Shown piece after piece: positions 41,595 to 50,587 of a stretch of DNA of 55,636 nt. Origin of the DNA: an uncultured Enterocloster sp. (GTDB taxonomy: Bacteria; Bacillota; Clostridia; Lachnospirales; Lachnospiraceae); NCBI GenBank assembly GCA_944383785.1, contig CALWQV010000007.1, positions 1-55,636 on the forward strand. The letters are read 5' to 3'. Within the stretch, counting starts at the first letter, position 1; the number at the start of each line of letters is the position of its first letter. The notes beneath the pieces are model-generated. The model saw only the letters and a list, made by a program, of their open reading frames with translations. It did not search any database and was not told the DNA's origin. Both the position numbers and the translations under genes were made by a program.

Positions 41595-43278
41595 TCCGGT
41601 TCCTCTTTCCAAATAACTTGCTGTTTAAAATCAATTCCAAAAGCAGCATAATCGCCACAATAAAGGTTCCGCCTACAATGGTGGCTGCCGCCGCGTAGCC
41701 AAAATTTAAGTCATTGTAGGAATCGCTGATGTACACCGGCAGGGTGCTGTAGTTGGGCGGATACAGGATAGTGGTGATGGCCAGATTGAACACGCTTCCG
41801 CCAAAAGCCGCCAGCACCGCCGACACCATGCTGGAGTGCAGAAGGGGCAGCAGAATGGTCTTAAGCCTTCTCCCCAGCCTTGCCCCCTGTACCTGGGAGG
41901 CGGTTAAAAGCTCCTGGGGCACCTTGGACATGCCGCCCACTAAAACCCGGTTGATGAGAGGCACTGCCGAGGCAACGCTTGCCAGCACCAGGATGGAGGG
42001 CTTACCGTAAAGGTTTAAGCCCAAGGGCTGAAGCCATTTCTGATTCCACACGAAAATATATCCGATGCCCAGCACCACTCCCGGCACCGCCATGGCGATG
42101 AGGGTCAGCATGTCGATCAGCCGCTTCAGCTTAAACTGAGAGTAGGTAAGGATATAGGCTACCGCAAATCCCACCAGCAGGCCAATGACAGCCGCCACCG
42201 CCGCCAGGCTCAGGGAGTGGCCCACGCCCACCAGCAGCTCCCCGTCCATCTGCAGCACGTTCCGATAGTTGTCCAGGGTAAAGCGGAATTTCTCGATGCT
42301 GAATGAGTCGGAAAAGGACATAATCAAGTTGGAGCCCACGGGAATCCCTAGGGCGATCAGACTAAACAGCGCGCAAAGGACCGTCAGAAGGCCCGTCAGG
42401 CATTTGCCCGCCCGTTTCGGCGTCACCTGCTCCGTACCGCTTCCCAGAAAATCAAAGCGCCTGCGTCCCATCATGTAAAACTGAAGGCCCATGGCAATGA
42501 CGATCATCACCACCAGATACAGGGATAATACCCCTGCCATATCAAAGCGCACCGGCGAGGAGCAGATGGCGCTGTAGATGGTGTAGGGCAGGGTGGGGAA
42601 GGAATAAACCGCCGTAATGGTGGAGGACATTCCGTAATCTCCCACGGTGTCCATGAAAATCAGCATAGCCGCCGAAAAGTAAGTGGGCATGCACAGGGGC
42701 AGCTGGACGCTCATCCACGCCTTAAAAGGGGAAGCCCCGTTCATCCTGGCCGCGTGGACCAGCCGGGCCGGATACCACTCCAGGGCCGCCTTGATGGCCA
42801 CGTAGGCCATGGGAAATTTGCACAGCACCATCACCGTCACCAGGCCGGGAAAGCTGAACAAAAATTTGTTCATTCCCTCAATGCCCAGCCAGGAGCGGGC
42901 AATCCCGTTTCCGGAAGCAAAATACACCCAGCCCTGGGCCAGAATAAAGGAAGGCATAATCATCAGAATCCAGCTGACAAGATCTAAAAGCTTTGCCAGG
43001 GGAAAGTCGTACTTGACCCGGACATGGGCCAAAACTCCCGCCAGCAGAAGGCCCGCCGCCGTGGTGCATAGGCTCATCGTGGCGGAATTGATAAAGGCCT
43101 TCTTCCACAGAGGCCGCACAAATACGTCCAGCACCAGGCTCAGATTTCCTAAATCCAGCTCGTCAAATGCCAGGCCCGGGCATACCACCTGAATCAGCAC
43201 CGTCACCAGCGGCAGCAAAACCAATAGGGTGAGGATTCCCAAAACCAGGGAACCCGCAATATTTTCTCGTAATTTCAT
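41578..43278 (-). CDS. ABC transporter permease, FbpB type (two fused permease domains)
   Basis: A 566-residue membrane protein with two consecutive BPD_transp_1 domains of six segments each. Coupling loops are HAARMNGASPFKAWMSVQLP near residue 180 and SQVQGARLGRRLKTILLPLL near residue 465. This double-length layout is typical of Fe(III) and some phosphonate/polyamine importers. It follows the binding-protein gene after a hairpin and overlaps the ATPase gene. Confidence 0.9.
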   Translation of the reverse strand: MKLRENIAGSLVLGILTLLVLLPLVTVLIQVVCPGLAFDELDLGNLSLVLDVFVRPLWKKAFINSATMSLCTTAAGLLLAGVLAHVRVKYDFPLAKLLDLVSWILMIMPSFILAQGWVYFASGNGIARSWLGIEGMNKFLFSFPGLVTVMVLCKFPMAYVAIKAALEWYPARLVHAARMNGASPFKAWMSVQLPLCMPTYFSAAMLIFMDTVGDYGMSSTITAVYSFPTLPYTIYSAICSSPVRFDMAGVLSLYLVVMIVIAMGLQFYMMGRRRFDFLGSGTEQVTPKRAGKCLTGLLTVLCALFSLIALGIPVGSNLIMSFSDSFSIEKFRFTLDNYRNVLQMDGELLVGVGHSLSLAAVAAVIGLLVGFAVAYILTYSQFKLKRLIDMLTLIAMAVPGVVLGIGYIFVWNQKWLQPLGLNLYGKPSILVLASVASAVPLINRVLVGGMSKVPQELLTASQVQGARLGRRLKTILLPLLHSSMVSAVLAAFGGSVFNLAITTILYPPNYSTLPVYISDSYNDLNFGYAAAATIVGGTFIVAIMLLLELILNSKLFGKRNRNADHT

Positions 43279-43307
43279 GGCAGATACTCCATTTTCACCG
43301 GTTATAA

Positions 43308-43337
43308 AAAGGCCCCTTTTGGATTCGTCCAGGGGCC
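43308..43337 (-). terminator. Attenuating hairpin between binding protein and permease genes
   Basis: On the minus strand GGCCCCT (43337-43331) pairs with AGGGGCC (43317-43311), followed by TTTTTATAA. Placed between binding protein and permease, it would act as a partial terminator giving excess binding protein. Confidence 0.65.
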
Positions 43338-43359
43338 CCTCCTACTTGCGTTTTTTTCT

Positions 43360-44508
43360 TTACAGAGCGGACATATCCGCAAACCAAGCCTTGATATCCG
43401 CCTCGTTCTCAGCTCCGAAAACCACATCCGCAACCGCCAGCTTGGCGTCGGCGGCGCGGTCTTCCTTCTGCTCTATCCCTTCTACCGAAGGCTCAAAGTA
43501 GCCCTCGTCGCCGGTATTCACCAGGGACTGCTGAGTCTTAGCGTCCAGCAGGAAGTTGACGAACATCTGCGCAATCTCCATCTGATCCGTGGAAGCGTTG
43601 ATGGCCGCTACTCTGGTGGAGCCGGGAGCGCCCTCCTGGGGCCACACAATGGTGATGGGCTCGCCGCTGTTTACCATCTCATAGGCATTGCTCTCCTGAA
43701 GGAGGGCCACGGAAATCTCCCCGCTGGCCAGAGCCTGGACTACCTGGGGATTCTTGGGGTATACCTTTAGGCCCTGCTCAAAGAGGGTGGTAAAATACTC
43801 CTGTCCTCCCTCCATTCCCTTGGAGTCCATAATCTGGGCCGCCAGAGGATAAGCGGGAGCGGCTACGCCCGGGTCCGCCATGCCCACCTGATCCGCGAAT
43901 CTGGGGTCCGTCAGGTCGTCGATGGTCTTAGGAGCCGTTGTCTCATCGTATACGTCATTGCGGTACACCAAAACGCCTGCCGCGTGGGTGCCGGTGGGGA
44001 AGAAGCATTTGTTCTCCGGAACCAGGCCAGCGGAAAACTCCGTCAGGTTCGCCGCGTTTTCCGGCTCCCAATCCGTCAGCAGGGAACCGTCCTGGGACAG
44101 ATTGTAGATGTCATACATAGAATCGATCCACACCACATCCCACTGGGGATTGCTCTTCTCCGCCTCGATTCTGGACATGGTTTCCGCGCCGTTTCCAACC
44201 ACCACCTCTACCTCGTAGCCGGTAGCCTCCTTAAACATGTCGCCGATCACCGCGTCAAAGTCATTGAGGTACACCAAAAGGGGCTCGGTCTGCTCCGGGG
44301 CTTCCCCTGTTTCTCCGCTTTCTGTACTCTCCGCGCTTTCTTCCGTATCCGCCCCCTGGCTGTCCTGAGCTTGTGAAGCGCTCTCCGCCTGGCTGGCAGT
44401 CTCGCTTTGAGCCTCAGTGGTTTCGGCAGACCCGCTGCCGGAAGAACAGGCCGTCATACCGGCTATCATACAGGCGCAAAGGCCCAGGGCTAATATTCTT
44501 TTTTTCAT
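43360..44508 (-). CDS. FbpA-like substrate-binding lipoprotein
   Basis: A 382-residue lipoprotein: signal peptide MKKRILALGLCACMIAGMTA with lipobox Cys21, a Ser/Glu/Gln linker of about 50 residues, and an SBP_bac_6-type domain (LLVYLNDFDAVIGDMFKEAT, WDVVWIDSMYDIY, PVIALAS-like QALASGEISVALLQ). The paired tyrosines that bind iron in classical FbpA near the C-terminus are not evident, so the ligand may be an organic anion, phosphonate or chelate rather than free ferric iron. It leads the operon with the permease, ATPase and MBL hydrolase. Confidence 0.87.
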   Translation of the reverse strand: MKKRILALGLCACMIAGMTACSSGSGSAETTEAQSETASQAESASQAQDSQGADTEESAESTESGETGEAPEQTEPLLVYLNDFDAVIGDMFKEATGYEVEVVVGNGAETMSRIEAEKSNPQWDVVWIDSMYDIYNLSQDGSLLTDWEPENAANLTEFSAGLVPENKCFFPTGTHAAGVLVYRNDVYDETTAPKTIDDLTDPRFADQVGMADPGVAAPAYPLAAQIMDSKGMEGGQEYFTTLFEQGLKVYPKNPQVVQALASGEISVALLQESNAYEMVNSGEPITIVWPQEGAPGSTRVAAINASTDQMEIAQMFVNFLLDAKTQQSLVNTGDEGYFEPSVEGIEQKEDRAADAKLAVADVVFGAENEADIKAWFADMSAL

Positions 44509-44633
44509 GATCTTATCCTCCTTAGACTATTCTGGCCGGCTGCCTATAGCCGCCAAATTCAATACTTTGATTGTACACGAAAAGCGTTGTTACAAATATC
44601 ACAAACCCGTAATGCTTCGGTAAATTCTCCGTA

Positions 44634-44670
44634 AAAAAATACCGCCTCCCCAAAGGACACGGTATTTTTT
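44634..44670. terminator. Bidirectional-looking terminator
   Basis: AAAAAATACCG pairs with CGGTATTTTTT around a 16-base loop. It lies 27 bases after the stop of the leftward alpha/beta-hydrolase gene and ends that transcript before the FbpA-like operon. Confidence 0.85.
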
Positions 44671-44696
44671 CAACGATTTGGCACGGATCTGCCTAT

Positions 44697-45617
44697 CTAA
44701 TTTCCCATATTTTTAAGTGCGGCCAGTATCATCCTTTCAGCCTGCTGATACTCCCCTTTCCGCTGCACAACGAATCCGTGATTGCTGTGCAAAAACCTCT
44801 TTCCGTATACCGGAACACCCTGAGCCAAAAGTCTCTGATGAAAGGCTGCCCCTTCATCGCAGAAGGTATCATTTTCACAGTAGATCATCAGCGTTTCCGG
44901 CATCTTTGCCAGCTGCTTATCGGAGGCCAAAAGAGGGCTGCAGTATACCTGCCCGGCGTCCTCCGGATCCACATACATTTTATTGTAAAACTCCGCCTTC
45001 CAGGCCGGAATCCGAGGGTTGCTGTCCGCGTTGCGCTTCTGCCCCACCGGGGTTTTCATATCAAGCCCTGCGTAGTCCAGGATTTGAAGAGCGGGGATAA
45101 ACTCTCCCTGGTCAATGGCCATTAAAATGATTGCCGCTGTCAGATTCCCCCCGGCTGAGTGACCGCCCACTGCAATCTGATCACGCAAAAATCCCATCTG
45201 CTCCCCATTCCGCGCAAAATACTGAAGCACATCATAGCAAGCGTAAACCTGCCCCGGGTAGCGCATAGCCGGAGACGGCACGTAATCAATATCCGCCACC
45301 CCAACGCCGCCTCGGCTGCAAATATTGCGGCAGAATACAATATCCTGATCCCTTCTTCCCTTGATGAATCCGCCTCCATGAATATTAATCAGAAGCGGAA
45401 TTTTCTTCTCTGGGTTCTCCACCCCAACTGGGCGGTACATATGGACTAGGGTTTTTCCAACCCTTGTATCAATTTCCATATCCCACTCTCTTCCTGCATG
45501 GAAGCGTTCCAGTTCCTCCGGGGCAAGTCTTCTGCCCGCTCCGCTTTCGCGGATTTCCTCCGCGATCGCCTGCTCCTGCGGGCTTACCACCAAATCCTTC
45601 CATAGTTTCTGAGCCAT
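44697..45617 (-). CDS. Alpha/beta-hydrolase, hormone-sensitive-lipase (GDXG) type
   Basis: A 306-residue esterase. The oxyanion motif is NIHGGGFIKGRR near residue 79, the nucleophile elbow GGHSAGGN near residue 154, the acid Asp in MIYCENDTFCDEG near residue 246 and the His in LHSNHGFVV near residue 278. It lies 44 bases downstream of the 2-hydroxycarboxylate transporter on the same strand, which suggests hydrolysis of an imported ester of a hydroxy acid, or release of the acid before uptake; no signal peptide is seen, so it acts inside the cell. Confidence 0.9.
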   Translation of the reverse strand: MAQKLWKDLVVSPQEQAIAEEIRESGAGRRLAPEELERFHAGREWDMEIDTRVGKTLVHMYRPVGVENPEKKIPLLINIHGGGFIKGRRDQDIVFCRNICSRGGVGVADIDYVPSPAMRYPGQVYACYDVLQYFARNGEQMGFLRDQIAVGGHSAGGNLTAAIILMAIDQGEFIPALQILDYAGLDMKTPVGQKRNADSNPRIPAWKAEFYNKMYVDPEDAGQVYCSPLLASDKQLAKMPETLMIYCENDTFCDEGAAFHQRLLAQGVPVYGKRFLHSNHGFVVQRKGEYQQAERMILAALKNMGN

Positions 45618-45661
45618 ATTACATTCCTCCTGTTTCTAGTCCATCTAAGCTCCCAATACCC

Positions 45662-46984
45662 TTACAGGAAGAAGGAGAAGAAAAACGATGCGATAATCAG
45701 CACGATTCCTCCACCTACACGGCTGGAAAGCTGTGCATAGCTGATCAGCTCCAGGCGGTTTGCCGCACCCAATACCGCAATATCTCCGGAACCGCCCCGG
45801 TTGGCCATGCAGAGGCCCGCTGTAATGGCGGAGTCGATGGGATAAAAGCCTACCAGCTTCCCTACGATCGCGCTGCCCACAATCGCTCCAATCACGATCA
45901 CAAGGGCGATCAAAATGTTAGATGGGCTCGCAGCCGCTACTAATTCCATTAGATCAAAATCAACACCCATAGCCACCATAGTCAGCATACCCACTACGGA
46001 AACCATAAATCCCTGGACATTTTTAGCGGCAGCCTTTATATTGGCGGGAATCACTCCCAAAGCCGCAATAATTACTACAAAAATAATGCTGTAAGCAAAG
46101 TTGTGGATCTGAGCTCCGAAAATCGTCGGGAGAATCATCTTGCTGAACAGACGGCCCACCGCAAAAATCGTTCCCAGAAGCAGAAGGGCTCCACAATAAT
46201 CATTTAAGCCCACCTTTACCTTAACGGATTCCTTAATCAGCTTCGTATCCACCGGCATGATGCTGGTGCCATCTCCCGTCAGGCTAGGCTTCACCTGGCC
46301 CAGACGGTTTAAAAGAGCGCCTGCCACAATACAAAATACGTTTGCTATAGTCAGAATAATAATCGCAAAGGAATAGTAATTGGCCGCCGGCTCCCCGCTG
46401 ATCTGCTCATAAATCTGGGATAAGGGCACAGCACCGGCTCCATTTCCTCCCCCCATGATGGGCAGCACATATTTAATCACCATATCCACAGGTGAAACTC
46501 CAAAAAGCAGTCCTACCGCTGTTCCAAACAGAGCGGCTCCCACCAGGCCTCCTAAAATAGCCGGAATATAGCCGCCAAAGCTGCGCAGCAAAACTCCTCG
46601 ATCCAGAGAAAGGATTGAACCAGTAATCAGCGCCATAATGAAAACGTTCAGTATATTCACATCCCCCTGCACCATATCGCCAATCAAGGTCACATATGTC
46701 TCCGGAATCAGATTAAACTGCTTTAACACCGCCGTGCCAAAGAAAATCATCAGCAGGCCGCCGCCAATATAGGTATTCCAGATTGGGAGCAGCTTTCCGA
46801 CCTTATTTAACAGAATGGAAATCACGCAGCATACCGCAATAAACGCTGTAATATCGGTTCCCAAAGCTCCCGTGTACATTACCGCCAGGATAATTAACGA
46901 ACAGAGCGCATACAGCCACAGGGGCATACCGCCCAGATCGTTGAACTCCTGCCATAAGGATTTCTTTTCTTTTGTTTCACTCAT
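45662..46984 (-). CDS. 2-Hydroxycarboxylate transporter family (CitS/MaeN-like)
   Basis: A 440-residue membrane protein with about eleven segments and the two re-entrant-loop motifs of the 2HCT family: PIMGGGNGAGAVPLSQIY near residue 175 and CMANRGGSGDIAVLGAANR near residue 400. Members exchange or symport citrate, malate or related hydroxy acids with Na+ or H+. GGAGGGG precedes the ATG. It is preceded by a LysR gene transcribed in the same direction and has its own promoter in the 110-base gap. Confidence 0.93.
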   Translation of the reverse strand: MSETKEKKSLWQEFNDLGGMPLWLYALCSLIILAVMYTGALGTDITAFIAVCCVISILLNKVGKLLPIWNTYIGGGLLMIFFGTAVLKQFNLIPETYVTLIGDMVQGDVNILNVFIMALITGSILSLDRGVLLRSFGGYIPAILGGLVGAALFGTAVGLLFGVSPVDMVIKYVLPIMGGGNGAGAVPLSQIYEQISGEPAANYYSFAIIILTIANVFCIVAGALLNRLGQVKPSLTGDGTSIMPVDTKLIKESVKVKVGLNDYCGALLLLGTIFAVGRLFSKMILPTIFGAQIHNFAYSIIFVVIIAALGVIPANIKAAAKNVQGFMVSVVGMLTMVAMGVDFDLMELVAAASPSNILIALVIVIGAIVGSAIVGKLVGFYPIDSAITAGLCMANRGGSGDIAVLGAANRLELISYAQLSSRVGGGIVLIIASFFFSFFL

Positions 46985-47023
46985 CTTTGTCCCCTCCTAT
47001 AATATTTTTGTGGTTACGTCCCT

Positions 47024-47052
47024 ATTATAGGTTCTTCTGCAACCGCAGTAAA
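47024..47052 (-). promoter_or_regulatory. Promoter of the 2-hydroxycarboxylate transporter operon
   Basis: Leftward TTTACT (47052-47047) and TATAAT (47029-47024) with 17-base spacing lie about 40 bases before the transporter start. The -10 sits in the palindrome CCTATTATAGG. Confidence 0.65.
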
Positions 47053-47096
47053 ATAGGAGTATTTGATGGCGCTATCAAGAAAAGGAATCGCGGCTT

Positions 47097-47960
47097 TTAT
47101 TGGAACCAGTTTTCCGCAAGCTGTATGAAGGCGTTTACAAAATCCGTCTTTTCCGTCCGCTTCGAATAGATCAGCCAGGTTCCCCGCTCCACCGGCTGGC
47201 CGTTCCGGTAATAAACCGGCTGATGCCACAGCCCGCTTTCCTCCAGCTGCTTTGGGTCATAAAATCCCACCGTATAACCTACACCCTTTTTTACCATCTC
47301 CCAGGCAATGTCCACTAAGCGGACTGTCACCAAGCTTCTGGGAATCTCCTGGAAACGCTCCTTCCACCAGCGCTCCAGCAGACTGCGTGTTGCATCCCCC
47401 ATAATACAGTCAACCCGGCATTCATCCAAAATCTCATCCTCCCGCAGGGGCCTGGCGCATACTAGATATGCCTTTTCCGATAGCAGCTTCCGCTTATAAA
47501 GATCACAGTCGTACTCTCCCCTGATAAACGCCAGATCCGAGGTGCCATCAGTCAAGAAATTGGTCAAATTATGGCTGTGGGCGCTTTGAACATCAAATGA
47601 TATTTTGGGGTATTTCTTTTGGAATTCTAATATTAGATCAGACAAATACTGCTTCGCAAAAGTAACAGAAGAAGCCACCCGGATGGTTCCAATGCCTTCC
47701 TGCTTAAAAGACTCAATCCGCCGGTCAATGCCGCTGCGAAACTGCAGGTACAGCTCCGCCTGATGCATCAGGAATTCCCCTTCCTTTGTAAACTGAACCC
47801 CTTTGTTGCTGCGAATCAGAATCCTGGTTTGAAATTCTTCTTCTATATATTGAAGTCGTTTCGTCAAAGTAGGCTGAGCTATAAACAACTTTTCCGCCAC
47901 CTTTGTAATATTAGGTGTCATATAGAGCTCATATAAAATTTTCCAATCCGTATCCTTCAT
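47097..47960 (-). CDS. LysR-family regulator next to 2-hydroxycarboxylate transporter
   Basis: A 287-residue LysR protein with HTH NITKVAEKLFIAQPTLTKRL at residues 18-37 and an effector domain starting TIRVASSVTFAKQYLSDLIL. It is upstream of, and in the same direction as, the transporter and esterase genes, and is divergent from nrdJ. Control of the transporter operon by hydroxycarboxylate sensing is the natural inference. Confidence 0.92.
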   Translation of the reverse strand: MKDTDWKILYELYMTPNITKVAEKLFIAQPTLTKRLQYIEEEFQTRILIRSNKGVQFTKEGEFLMHQAELYLQFRSGIDRRIESFKQEGIGTIRVASSVTFAKQYLSDLILEFQKKYPKISFDVQSAHSHNLTNFLTDGTSDLAFIRGEYDCDLYKRKLLSEKAYLVCARPLREDEILDECRVDCIMGDATRSLLERWWKERFQEIPRSLVTVRLVDIAWEMVKKGVGYTVGFYDPKQLEESGLWHQPVYYRNGQPVERGTWLIYSKRTEKTDFVNAFIQLAENWFQ

Positions 47961-48072
47961 CTTTTTCGCCCTCTTTCTTTCCTGATTTTTCTATTTTACC
48001 TCAAAATGCTGCTCCTGTCTGCTGTTTTATTGCCGCCTTCCTAAGTTTCAGAACATCGGAATATATATCATA

Positions 48073-48101
48073 TTGACAGACCGCCCCAAATGAGATACGA
48101 T
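48073..48101 (+). promoter_or_regulatory. Candidate promoter of nrdJ
   Basis: TTGACA (48073-48078) and TACGAT (48096-48101) are 17 bases apart, about 65 bases before nrdJ. No convincing NrdR box or cobalamin riboswitch was found in the leader. Confidence 0.6.
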
Positions 48102-48166
48102 ATGTAGTGCATATTTCAAGTGCAGACTACAAGATGAAGTAATTTTTTGGAAATCGGAGGATTCTT

Positions 48167-50512
48167 ATGAACGTTCGCAAACGAAGCGGCAAGGTAGTCC
48201 CCTTTGACGCTGAATTTATTTCCAGAGCTGTCTCCCTGGCCTCTGCGGCGGCGGGAGAGCACGACGAGGACACCATCGCCGACGTTACCCAGGCGGTGAC
48301 GGAGAAGTTAAAGGCCCGCAAGGAGGAAATCTGGGACATTGAAACCATCCAGGATACGGTGGAGGAAACCCTGTTTGAAAAGAAGTGCTATCAGACCGCC
48401 AAGGCCTACATCCGCTACCGGCTGGAAAAAGAGAAGGAGCGCAAAAGCGCCGACTGGAAAGAGGGCATCTTAAGCCAGGAATTTTTAAGTCCTTACAAGC
48501 ATTCCCCCAATCCCATGGACCAGCTGGGAGCCTTTGTCTACACCCGCACCTATTCCCGCTTCCTGCCCCGCCTGGGCCGCCGGGAATTCTGGTGGGAGAC
48601 GGTCTGCCGGGCGGTAGAGTACAACTGCTCCCTGGCTCCCACCTCCCGGGAAGAAGCGGAGAAGCTCTACGATAATATTTACCATATGCGCCAGTTCCTC
48701 TCCGGACGTACCCTCTGGGTTGGCGGTACTCCGGTGGCGGATCAGTACCCCATGGCCAACTACAACTGCGCTTTTACGGTTATTGACAGCTTTTCTGCCT
48801 ACCACGACCTGTTCTACCTGTTGATGGTAGGAAGCGGCGTAGGCGTCCGGGTGCTGAAATCAGATGCCGAAAAGCTTCCGCCCGTGCGCACGGACCTGGA
48901 AATCCTTCATAAATCCTACGATCCCCTTCCTCCCCAGGAGCGGCTGGAATACACGGACCTGACCTTCTCCCGCGACACCGCTACCCTGGCCATCGGCGAT
49001 TCCAAGGAGGGCTGGGCCCAGGCGCTGACCCATTATTTTGATATTATCACCAACCGGGAGTACCGAGGCGTAAAGCGCCTGGTGGTCATCTACGACTCTA
49101 TCCGCCCCAAGGGGGAGCGGCTTAAAACCTTCGGCGGCACTGCCAGCGGCTTTGGCTCCATGATGACCATGATCGACAAGATCCACAAGGTAATCAACGC
49201 CGCAGGCTCCCGTGCAGGGGCGGACTGGGTGGCCCTAAAGCCCATCGACCTGCTGGACATCGCCAATATCATCGGGGAAAATGTGGTTTCCGGCGGCGTC
49301 CGCCGTACCTCGGAGATCGGCCTCATCGATGCCGACGACGAAACCTGCATCAAGGCCAAGAGCAACCTGTACCGCCAGGTGGGAGGACGCTGGGAGATTG
49401 ACAAGTCCATCGCCCACCGCCAGATGAGCAACAACTCCATCTTCTACCGGGAAAAGCCCACTAGAGAGAAGCTTCACTGGCATTTGCAGCAGATGCGCTA
49501 CTCCGGCGAGCCTGGCTGGATCAATGAAATCGCGGGGGCCAAACGCCGTCCAAACTTCAACGGCTGCAACCCCTGCGGAGAGATCCTGCTGGACAGCCAC
49601 GGCCTTTGCAACCTGACCACCCTGAATGTGATGGGATTTGTAAAGGAGGACAGCACGCTAGACCGGAAAGCTCTCCTGGAGGCTCAGCGCCTTTCCGCCA
49701 GAGCCGGTTACCGCATGACCTGCCGCGAGCTGGAGATGTTCTCCTGGAATGCAGTGCAGCAGCGGGACCGCCTCCTTGGCTGCTCCCTCACCGGATGGCA
49801 GGATATGGTAAACGCCACCGGCATGAGCCGTGATGAGCAGATCAGCCTTTTGGAGGAGCTGCGGGAGACAGCCCACAAGGCTGCCAAAGACATTGCAGCC
49901 CGTTTAGGAGGCAATGTGCCTCTGCTGGTCACCACCTTGAAGCCGGAGGGAACATTGTCCCTGCTGCCTACCGTGTCCAGCGGCGTCCATTACTCCCACT
50001 CTCCCTACTACATCCGCCGCATCCGCATCACCGCCGCGGATCCCTTATGCCGGGTCTGCGAGGATCTGGGCTATCCGGTGCTTCCGGAGGTGGGGCAGGA
50101 TCCCCAGGATCCCACCACCAAGGTAGTGGAATTTCCCGTGAAGGCTCCTGCCGGACGGGTAAAGGCCGATGTGTCCGCCATCGAGCAGCTGGAAAATTAT
50201 AAGATGTTCATGGAACATTATGTAGACCACAACTGCTCCATCACCGTCCATGTGCGGGACAACGAGTGGGACGACGTGGAACAGTGGGTATGGGACAACT
50301 GGGACGATGTGGTGGCCCTCTCCTTCTTAAGCTACGATGACAGCTTCTATGAGCTGATGCCATACGAGGCCATGGACGAGACAGAGTATGAGCGCCGCCG
50401 CGCCGCCATGAAGCCCTTTAATCCTTCCCTGCTCTCCCGCTACGAGAGAGAGGAGACGGAGCTGGATATCGGCGACCCCGAATGCGCGGGAGGAGCCTGC
50501 CCGGTTCGGTAA
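48167..50512 (+). CDS. nrdJ: Adenosylcobalamin-dependent ribonucleotide reductase (class II)
   Basis: A 781-residue class II reductase that makes deoxyribonucleotides with coenzyme B12 and no second subunit. An N-terminal ATP-cone (MNVRKRSGKVVPFDAEFISR) occupies about residues 1-90. The catalytic barrel has the first redox Cys in NYNCAFTVID near residue 199, the radical-site loop NGCNPCGEI near residue 465, GTLSLLPTVSSGVHYSHSPY and a C-terminal redox pair Cys773/Cys778 in CAGGACPVR. The length and missing long B12 insertion variants point to the monomeric triphosphate type of Lactobacillus. GGAGG precedes the ATG. It is monocistronic. Confidence 0.95.
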   Translation: MNVRKRSGKVVPFDAEFISRAVSLASAAAGEHDEDTIADVTQAVTEKLKARKEEIWDIETIQDTVEETLFEKKCYQTAKAYIRYRLEKEKERKSADWKEGILSQEFLSPYKHSPNPMDQLGAFVYTRTYSRFLPRLGRREFWWETVCRAVEYNCSLAPTSREEAEKLYDNIYHMRQFLSGRTLWVGGTPVADQYPMANYNCAFTVIDSFSAYHDLFYLLMVGSGVGVRVLKSDAEKLPPVRTDLEILHKSYDPLPPQERLEYTDLTFSRDTATLAIGDSKEGWAQALTHYFDIITNREYRGVKRLVVIYDSIRPKGERLKTFGGTASGFGSMMTMIDKIHKVINAAGSRAGADWVALKPIDLLDIANIIGENVVSGGVRRTSEIGLIDADDETCIKAKSNLYRQVGGRWEIDKSIAHRQMSNNSIFYREKPTREKLHWHLQQMRYSGEPGWINEIAGAKRRPNFNGCNPCGEILLDSHGLCNLTTLNVMGFVKEDSTLDRKALLEAQRLSARAGYRMTCRELEMFSWNAVQQRDRLLGCSLTGWQDMVNATGMSRDEQISLLEELRETAHKAAKDIAARLGGNVPLLVTTLKPEGTLSLLPTVSSGVHYSHSPYYIRRIRITAADPLCRVCEDLGYPVLPEVGQDPQDPTTKVVEFPVKAPAGRVKADVSAIEQLENYKMFMEHYVDHNCSITVHVRDNEWDDVEQWVWDNWDDVVALSFLSYDDSFYELMPYEAMDETEYERRRAAMKPFNPSLLSRYEREETELDIGDPECAGGACPVR

Positions 50513-50520
50513 AAATAAGC

Positions 50521-50571
50521 AAAAATTCCCTCTGGCGATCCAACCGAAATGGATTGCCAGGGGGAGTTTTT
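50521..50571. terminator. Bidirectional terminator between nrdJ and Rpn gene
   Basis: AAAAATTCCC and CTGGCGATCC pair with GGATTGCCAG and GGGGAGTTTTT to form a long stem starting 9 bases after the nrdJ stop, with T-runs on both strands for the two convergent genes. Confidence 0.9.
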
Positions 50572-50587
50572 CGTTCAAACTCTGCGG

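Noticed and set aside
43360-44508. Ferric iron specificity of the FbpA-like protein
   Set aside because: No clear paired tyrosines of the iron site and no Fur-box was recognised upstream; named only as FbpA-like.
48060-48166. NrdR box or cobalamin riboswitch before nrdJ
   Set aside because: The ATATGTAGTGCA and CAGACTACAAG stretches do not fit the NrdR consensus pair, and the roughly 100-base leader is too short and lacks the B12-box.
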